A model generated the notes under the pieces. It made no database searches. It was not told the DNA's origin and saw only the letters and a list, made by a program, of their open reading frames with translations. Made by a program: the position numbers and the translations under genes. A stretch of 7,701 nucleotides of DNA from Chlamydiota bacterium (GTDB taxonomy: Bacteria > Chlamydiota > Chlamydiia > Chlamydiales > SM23-39): NCBI GenBank assembly GCA_027449725.1, contig DAIDLB010000255.1:1-7701 (forward strand), given 5' to 3'. Positions within the stretch are counted from its first letter, which is position 1; the number at the start of each line of letters is the position of its first letter. Below are positions 1 through 7,200 of this stretch, piece by piece.

Positions 1-43
1 CCCCTGTTTTTTTGTTCCACGAAGTGGAACAAAAAAACAGGGG
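1..43. repeat. Perfect 20-bp inverted repeat with 3-nt loop
   Basis: The left arm (1-20) and right arm (24-43) are exact reverse complements, separated only by the loop GAA (21-23). Each arm has a GC-rich outer end (CCCC/GGGG), a T7/A7 tract in the middle and a GTTCCAC/GTGGAAC core. The T run lies inside the stem, not after it, so this is not a canonical rho-independent terminator on either strand, although such a hairpin could still stop or pause polymerase or stabilise an RNA end. Base 44 is also G, so the stem may extend left of the window. It could terminate an upstream gene that is out of view, or be a dispersed palindromic element. Confidence 0.85.
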
Positions 44-46
44 GTT

Positions 47-69
47 CTAAGGGGGGCTCGCCCCCTTAG
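47..69. repeat. 9-bp inverted repeat, 5-nt loop
   Basis: CTAAGGGGG (47-55) pairs perfectly with CCCCCTTAG (61-69) around the loop GCTCG. It begins three bases after the first palindrome's G run. There is no T tract on either side, so a simple terminator is unlikely. It looks like part of a composite intergenic palindromic repeat. Confidence 0.7.
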
Positions 70-78
70 CAGGGGCAG

Positions 79-93
79 GGGGACGGAGTCCCC
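79..93. repeat. 6-bp inverted repeat, 3-nt loop
   Basis: GGGGAC (79-84) and GTCCCC (88-93) form a perfect stem around GGA. After a short A-rich interval comes TTTTTT (101-106), which is 8 nt from the stem. That is too far and too weak to call a terminator with confidence. It is the third hairpin in a row upstream of the dsbA-like gene. I see no convincing -35/-10 promoter in the roughly 30 bp between it and the gene. Confidence 0.55.
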
Positions 94-128
94 TAGCAAA
101 TTTTTTGTCTTTGGGTTATGAAACGCTT

Positions 129-827
129 ATGAGACCCAAGAAAACAATCCAGCAGCTCTTCGTCCTGGCTGCCTCTTGCGTGGCGGTGGCGCTCATTGTG
201 TCTGCGCTTATTTACAGGTGGGTGGCGTCGGGCCAGCCCGTGCCGATCATGGTGACGGACGGCCACCCGAGCATCGGGTCGCGCGATGCGAGGGTAGGCC
301 TTTTGATCGTGGAGGATTTCCGCTGCACTGCGTGCCGCACCTTTATCGAAGAGGTGTTTCCCCAAATCCGGGAGCGCTATATCGATACGGGGATCGCCTA
401 TTGCATCCTCGTGCCCGTGGCCTTTCTTGACGGGTCCAAGCCGCTCGCCAATGCTGCTTTGGCGGTCTTCAAGCTGGCCCCGGACAAGTTTTTCGTTTTT
501 GTGCATGCGGTTTTTAAACATTTTGGGACGAGGGAGATCCACGGCTCGGAGCGGAGCGAGCTCCTTAAGATTGCCAAGGACATCGGCGGGATCGATCTGG
601 AGGAGCTGCAAAAGTGCGTCGAGTCGAACTGTTATTTCACTGAGCTGGACCGGAACCTCCATTGGGCCGAGAGGATCATGGGCAAGGAGTTCGGCGTTCC
701 GGCGCTCTATATCAACGGGATCCCCACTTCGACCGTTTCTTTGGAAGGGATTTCGGCGCGGATCGATAAAATCTACCGCTCGCAGGAAGGGGTCTCTTCT
801 TCCGAAGTTCTGAAGAGGCGTCTGTGA
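129..827 (+). CDS. Membrane-anchored DsbA-family thiol:disulfide oxidoreductase
   Basis: Predicted 232-residue thioredoxin-fold protein that should introduce or shuffle disulfides in exported proteins outside the cytoplasmic membrane. Counting from the ATG at 129, a basic start (RPKK) precedes a hydrophobic segment at about residues 6-32, giving a signal anchor or signal peptide. The active site is C66-T-A-C69 within EDFRCTACRTF, and a GVPALYINGIP segment near residue 190 carries the expected cis-proline (P191). The length fits DsbA/DsbG/BdbD-type proteins. A TTG at 105 would add eight residues; I prefer the ATG because it puts the basic residues next to the start, but neither has a clear ribosome binding site. 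A second cysteine pair (CVESNC, 163-168) lies in the helical region. The gene is followed directly by dsbB with a 4-nt overlap, which supports a redox pair. It resembles the chlamydial oxidoreductase encoded beside dsbB. Family assignment is firm; the exact subtype is not. Confidence 0.9.
   Translation: MRPKKTIQQLFVLAASCVAVALIVSALIYRWVASGQPVPIMVTDGHPSIGSRDARVGLLIVEDFRCTACRTFIEEVFPQIRERYIDTGIAYCILVPVAFLDGSKPLANAALAVFKLAPDKFFVFVHAVFKHFGTREIHGSERSELLKIAKDIGGIDLEELQKCVESNCYFTELDRNLHWAERIMGKEFGVPALYINGIPTSTVSLEGISARIDKIYRSQEGVSSSEVLKRRL
813..818 (+). promoter_or_regulatory. Ribosome binding site for dsbB
   Basis: AAGAGG lies 5 nt upstream of the GTG at 824 and inside the 3' end of the dsbA-like gene. 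It supports the GTG overlapping the upstream stop (GTGA) as the start, over the in-frame GTG at 830, and suggests translational coupling. Confidence 0.5.
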
Positions 828-1237
828 AGGTGAAAGAGTGGAGTTTGGTTCTGGCTTGGGTCGTCGCTCTCGCCGGAGTGTTGATGAGCCTCTTTTACAG
901 CGTCGTCGACCTGAAAGAACCGTGCAGCCTCTGCTGGTACCAGAGGATTGCCCTTTTTCCCTTGGCCGTTCAGCTTGGGATCGCCGCCTATCGGCAGGAC
1001 AGGTCGTTTGCCCTCTACGCCTATCCGCTTTGCCTCGTAGGGCTTGCCGCGGCCCTCTATCAGTCGCTCCTGCCGTTTTGGCCGAACTTGCAAAGATCGT
1101 GCGGCTCCAATGGGGATTGCGCCGAGCACCTGCCAACTCTCTTCGGCATGCCGTTTCCCTGGGTTAGCGTCTTGGGGTTTCTCCTCATCGTCCTCTTTTT
1201 GAGGGTCGGCCGTTTTAGCGGACCGGAGAAACCGTAA
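824..1237 (+). CDS. dsbB: Disulfide bond formation protein DsbB/BdbC-like, quinone-linked membrane oxidase
   Basis: A 137-residue inner-membrane protein that should reoxidise the DsbA-like partner and pass electrons to quinone. Four hydrophobic segments are visible at about residues 6-26, 42-57, 63-82 and 112-127, the DsbB fold. The first external loop carries C34-S-L-C37 in KEPCSLCWYQR, the classic DsbB signature, including the Arg after Tyr-Gln. The second loop carries the other pair, C93 and C99 (CGSNGDC). The length matches the short BdbC subgroup rather than the roughly 175-residue E. coli protein. The GTG start overlaps the dsbA-like stop by 4 nt, so the genes form one operon. The last 23 bp overlap the 3' end of the large minus-strand gene. 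All four redox cysteines are present, so the gene looks functional. Confidence 0.93.
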   Translation: MKVKEWSLVLAWVVALAGVLMSLFYSVVDLKEPCSLCWYQRIALFPLAVQLGIAAYRQDRSFALYAYPLCLVGLAAALYQSLLPFWPNLQRSCGSNGDCAEHLPTLFGMPFPWVSVLGFLLIVLFLRVGRFSGPEKP

Positions 1238-4200
1238 CTCGCGTCTGTTTGAAACTGTTCGTGACTGCCCGTACGTTGACGAAGATAGACTCTTCGCCCT
1301 GTTTCAGCAGATACTCTTGTTCAATGAGAGTTTCCCAATTCCGGTCGTCGAGAAGACGGCTTTTAAATTGAGGCGGTTTATCCGTCTGTTCGAATCCAAT
1401 GCGATGGGAAGAGTTTTTTCGGAGGAATGCCTCCAAGCCCTCGTCGCAAAGACCGACAGCCGCTTTGGTTAAACAGGCCAGGCGGCCAATATGGCAATTG
1501 TAGCCAGGGCGGTTTGGATCAAATAGAGTTCCTGACTCAATGTCCAGGGCTTTTTCAAGATCGTTGTCGGATTGACAGTCGATTCCGTTTAACCAAACCC
1601 GCCTTCTGAGCGAGCTTTTCAGAGCCTCTAAATCCCAGGCAATGGTCTTGGGGTCGCGGAAACCGCTGTTATAAACCACTTTCGATTGCGCGGTCGGCAG
1701 ATGGACCGTTCCGGCTTTGAGACATGCAATATTGAGAAATTTCGCCAGGGAATCAAAGGGTGTGTCTCGCAGGGAGACGGCGGAGGCTATGTCGGTATGG
1801 ATAGGATAATAGTCCTCTTCTTCGATCGGAAGGGGGTAGTAAGAATATCCGGCCACGGGGCAATAGGCCCGAATCGCCTCTTTTTCCCTTGTGGTGAGGT
1901 TGGCGATGAAATCCAGGACGTTCAAAAGAGGGTGAAGCCGGTGCTCAATGATCCCTTCATATTTGATGATGAAGGGGGCTAGCGTCCGGACATACAGACG
2001 GTGGAGGGCCGCATCGTCATTTTCCAGGCCGCATCGCAAATTATAAAGAGCTTCATCGACGCCCTTGCTTGCATTTCCCCTGTCTTTATCGTCCTTGCAG
2101 GGAGATGCCATGAGCCGGATGTTGTACTTCGCTTTGATGATTTCTTTTACATAGGAATAAAAAATCATGAGGAAGAGTTTTCTCTCTTCATAGTTGAGTT
2201 CTTTTTGGGTGCCGCGGAAGTAGAGTCCGTGAATCGCATCGGCCACTCGAAGAAAGTCTTCCTCTCTTACATCGCATCCTCTTGGCAGTTTAAACCCGTG
2301 TTTTTCATGCACCAGCGCGTCTACGACGCTTGTTTTCCAATCAGACGTCTTTTCCTGGCAAAGGATTCTGTTTTTCCAGATTTCTCCATCATAGGGAAGG
2401 GAGAGGAAATGGAACCCTCTGTGCGTATTTTCGAGGGTATTGATTGCGCACGCGCGTGCATACTCTGCTTTTCCTTCGGGGTCTGCCCAACCGGCAGGCC
2501 ACATTTTTTGGTGGTTGACGTACAGCACCGGCATGTTGCGTTTTTCCGCTTCCTCGAGAAAAGCGTGGTATTCCGGGATCACTTCTTCGGGCGTGGTGAG
2601 GAATCCCAGATAACTTTCTTGGGGTTGCCAGGTCGGGGTTCCATGCCGCAGTAAAAAAACAGGATAGGGTTCATTTTCTCCCTGTCTGACCATGTGGATC
2701 GACCGGATCTCTGGAATATTCGGGCCGCCCAGGGGATCGGTGAAGACGCCCAGTGCGTTGGTCAGTTTTTGCCAGGCTCCTGCCGCGGGTGTTTTTTTCA
2801 GCTCTTCAACACAGTTGTTCGCTTCCCGGTTGCCTGTATTGATGGCGTCCGCAATCGTTTCACAGGTAAGCGTTTCCGGAGTTCCCTGTACAACCAACTC
2901 CAAGAGAGCCTCTTCGTACTTTTGCATCCGGTTGCCGACGAACTTTTGGAAGCAGAGCTGTCGCAAAAGAGCGTTGATTTTTTCAAAGGCGGGATGACGG
3001 TCTTTGTATTCATCGGAGCCGAGAGCTTTTCTCAGCGCCTTGTGATAGGCCGTGTTCCTCTTGCGGACGGGAAGCGAAGTGTCCGTGAGTGCTTCAAGGG
3101 CATTGATCACATGAAGAACGAACGGGCTATTGCGTCCCGCGCTCAACAGCTCTTCATAGGGACGATCTATCTGCTGCCCTTCATAGGCGAGCCTCAAGTT
3201 TTTCAACAAGTCCGCAGGGTCGTTTTGGCATCGGACGTTTGCCGCCAGCCAGGATTGGAGGGCCTCAATTTGGACGCTCAACGCGATCTGGTATTTATGG
3301 TCTTGAGCCAGGTGGGATTGGTGTGTCAGATTTTCATAGACCGTCGACGCCAGTTTTGTGGTCATCGCCATGCCTGCCTGGGCCACCCTTGCCGCGGTGG
3401 AAGCATCGGGTATATAACCGGAGAGTCCTTCCGATTCCGGATCTTCAAGATGGGGGATCATTGAGGAATGGATAGACGTTTCTTCTTGATTCTTTTTGAG
3501 ACGCTGTTTTTCTTCAGTCCACCTGAATGCTGCGGTTTTTCCTCCGATAAACGTGGCTTCTAGAGAGGGGTCTGTCTTATGCCGGATCTCCATTTGGATT
3601 TCATCTCTGCCGCTTATCCGTAGGATTGCCTGGACTGCTAAAGGTCGGAGGGATTCTTTTTGACGATCATAGAGATAGAAGTCATAACTGACCTCGATCG
3701 TAGTCTGTCTTCCATTACAGATAATGTCGATACGCGGCTCTGCATCTTCCTGCATGGAAATAGTTGTATTTTCTGCTTCAAATTCAGTTAATTTGGCTTT
3801 GAGTTCCCCGCGGCAGGTCTTCAATACTTCGTCAGTGAGGCAGCAAAGCATGGAGACTTTGCTGTTGATGGTCGATAGTTGGGCCGGCGTAATATTTCCC
3901 GAGGGTTGTAACTGTCCTTTTGAGGTGTTAAAGGCTTGTAATAAAGAATCGACTGTCTTAAGCTGCACTCCATTATAAGAAATATAAGGAAGGCTTTTCT
4001 CTAATTCATCATATAGTTTAGGAAAATCCCATCCAAAATCGTTCGGATCGAGACTTTCATTGTCGTAGGGAGGCACTATTCGAAAACCACCCCGTCTGCT
4101 GAACTTGCCATGTCTATCCCTGTAGGCGATCCCATTTTGAATGGCAGACCGCACAGTCTTCTTTAAAGTCATGGCGCCTTTCTGCATCAGGTTGTAAACG

Positions 4201-7200
4201 CCTTTTTTCATCGATTGCGCAGGACTGCTCGATGCGCGCGATTTCGCTGCGCGGGGAGAATTTGTCTTACCCGCTCTTTGCGGGATTCTCCATTGCGTCT
4301 TCGGTTCTTCATCGGCGAAATGGACCTGTTTTCCGTGAGACTGATGTCTTTGGGCGGGATCAATTGCAAGAGCGCCTGAATCGGGAATATTGAAGGTCTC
4401 TATAAACCATTGAAGATCGCATTGTTGCTCCACATATTCATTCTCCTCGGCTGCTATGCGAATCGTTTTGTCATGGAAAGTGCCAATCAGAGGAGACTTT
4501 TTTTCAAATGCGTCGAGGAGATTGTCCCGAGAGACATAGATTCCACTATAGGTTCGATCGCCCGTGAATTTGAACCAGTAGACCTGCGCCGGCTGACTGC
4601 GAAGGAACTCGACCCATTCCTCAGGGGTTCCTCTTTGGCCGGCTTTTGCGTCCCTTGGAGCGTTCCGCGGGGCTAAGTACTCTTCTAAAAACCACTCGAG
4701 ATTGAAGGTCCCTTCTCTGTAGAAGTCTTCTTGCGAGTAGGGAGTATGCATCAGATAGGAACAGTCAACTTCATCATTTTCGGAAGGAGTGCTTCGATAG
4801 CGCTCCAAATGAGAGAGCAGCTCCATGCGATCGACGGAGAGGCCAATACACTCCTCGTCTTTGATCATGTTGAACCAGAGTCTCTCCTGCCGGTTCCTCG
4901 ACAGGAACGCAATCCATTGGTCGAGATTGTCTGTTTGATTAGGAAGCGGATCTGCTTCCAACTCGCCCGATCGGAGCGTCTGTTGCTCAGCCATTTGAGA
5001 AGAAAGAAAGTCGGATGGGTTGAACTCCATGATCAATCTTGGCAGGTCGATGCGGTTTTTTAAATACGGCATATTTGGGTCGCCAAAGTGGCATAATTCA
5101 AATTCCTGCTCCCGTCCGGCAATGCTTGCGGGATTTATTAGTTCACAAAAAAACTCGATGCGTTGGCGCTGGGAACGGTCCTCTTGGAATCGATACAAAT
5201 CGGAGAGAAGGTCTTGACGGGAGATCCTCATGCTGGAAAAATCTGGATGCTTGAGTTTGAGCTCGGGGAATAGAGGATCTTCGCTTTCGTTTAGCTTCTG
5301 AATCCATGCGTCAATTTTTTTTGTTTGAAGGGCGAATTCCCGGAAGAATTGCTCGGCAGTAATGGACCCTTCGACGGGTTTTTCCGTTTCCGAACCGGCC
5401 AGGGTAAAATAGCAAATCAAGCCTTGCTTCAAACGAGTGGGATCGTCCGATTGAACTGCCTCTTGAATCCAACGGAGATCGTTTCCGGATAAGTGGATTG
5501 CAGAAACATTCGGGTCAAGACCCGATCTTTCTGAAGGATGCAAGCAAAAGCAGGTATAGCCATTCGGACTTTGATCCGCTTTTTCGATCTGTTTTATGAG
5601 CGCTGCATCCACAATTGCCAGGGTTGGGCCCTGCTGCAATGGCTTTGCCGGTTGGGCTTGAGCGGCGCGAGGGAGTTCCTTAACGTAAAGTCCCGGAATT
5701 TTAAAATCTTGTAAAAATAATCCCAGCGGGACGGAGTTGGAGAAGCTTCCATTTTCAGACCGCCGTTGATAGTTTACAGGAACCTGGTCGTCCGAGTTCA
5801 TCAGATATGCAGCCAGCTGGTCACAAAAATGTTGGCCTTCCACATAGACCTGATAGTGGTTATCGGGGCGAACTCGCTCGAGATCGAATTCATAGAAGGC
5901 GGTCAGATTTTTTTCCTTAAACCAATCGAGCCAGTCTTGTGCAATCAGCCGGGTTGGCGCGCTTTCTGTCGGTTGCAGAGAACTCGAAATTATGCGAGGC
6001 GGACTGGACAGGTCGATCTGAATCGGCTCTCCGTCATCTTCCTTTTTTGGCCAATGGCGTTGGATGAGCTCTTCAAATGCGGCGAGATCGGACGGTTCCC
6101 CTGAAACGCTTTGAGCCGGATCTATCATCCGCTTTAGGCTGAACGTTCCATTTTCACTTGGAAGATCGGGGAATTTTACTTCGCATTGGATCGTTGGCTG
6201 GTCGATTTGCACGCCTTCCCGATAGAGGTAATAGGCGCGAAGCAAAGTCAGAAATTCCGTCCGGAGGAACTTAAACATGGCGGTTTTTCTTGGATCGGGG
6301 ATCTCGACTAAACGGCAATTCGCGCCATCGTAGTGTTCGAAAAAGTCGATCAGATGTTTGACTTCCCAAGTCTCGAGGGCTGCATCCGGATTTTCGCTGA
6401 CGAATCCTGACAAATCGTCGAAGGTTTTGGTGGTGCCGTAGATCCAATCGGCTGTCTCTTCGACAGTGCGGGTCCGGTTTTGCAGATGAAAATGCAAAGC
6501 AGGTGCGCTTGTTAGCTCTCGAATCAGGTCAACTGCCAGTACATAGCCGCCGGATTTTAGAGGTAGATAAGCGCCCCAGTCGGCAAGGTTGTCTCGCCTT
6601 GTATTGTGGAGTTTCTCCAGAACCTGGCAAAGGGGTGCCGTTTCGATCAAGCGCTCGGGAGAGGAATCGCTTGCAGGGATAATGATTTGGGAGTGTGTTT
6701 TAAGGTCTTGCAAAAGGTTCGCAAGATGTCTTCGGTCGACGGTGTTCGCTTTCGTTGCGACGAGTTGAATGTGTTCGTGCGCCAGCGCCAGGATGTCTGT
6801 TTGCTTATACCACGAATGGATCGCCTCTACGGGGGTAAGACCGTATCGATCGGCGATGCGCTCTCCGGATTCAGTATCGAGGTATTCGCAAGGCAGCGTA
6901 AGCCGGTTGATGGAATCGAATTCCCCATTTCGAGCTTTGAGCAAAGCATCGAGGATCGCTGCTCGATTGATCCACATTCCATCGACCTTTAACCCCTGCG
7001 ACTGTTGAGAGCGGGGAAGCGGGATATAGGTTTTTTCATCGGCCGCCGCCGCCAGGCTCTCGATCTGACGATCCAACCAATCGGGGGGAATTTCCCTTGT
7101 ATCCATGAACAGCAGTTCAATGACCCGGTTAACAAACAGATCGTGGCGCTCTTGGAAGTGCTCGGGCGCCGATTCGATTGGGATGCTTTGATGCGGGGCT

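Noticed and set aside
1..43. Rho-independent terminator for an upstream gene
   Set aside because: The stem is strong, but the T/A tract is inside it and no T run follows the 3' arm on either strand, so I describe it as an inverted repeat of unknown function.
105..123. Possible promoter elements (TTGTCT and TTATGA) ahead of the dsb operon
   Set aside because: The spacing between the two hexamers is far shorter than 16-18 bp and the second overlaps the start region, so I do not support a promoter here.
105..128. TTG at 105 as start of the DsbA-like protein
   Set aside because: It only adds eight residues before a good ATG that immediately precedes the basic signal-anchor start, and it has no ribosome binding site. 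It remains possible.
93..1136. Minus-strand open frame of 347 codons opposite the dsb genes
   Set aside because: Lies wholly antisense to two well-supported genes in GC-rich DNA where long spurious frames are expected. The translation is Arg/Pro-rich with no recognisable domain.
2628..2657. FLLRHGTPTW (residues 1681-1690) resembling the RHG motif of histidine phosphatases and phosphoglycerate mutases
   Set aside because: The motif should lie on the first strand of a domain and be followed by E/Q and N residues and a second catalytic His, none of which I can place. I treat it as a possible part of the CX5R-containing region instead.
2001..3464. Plus-strand open frames of 217 codons (2001-2654) and 256 codons (2694-3464)
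   Set aside because: Both are antisense to the giant gene, whose frame is intact and has protein-like composition throughout. The antisense products show no domain, and neither start has a clear ribosome binding site.
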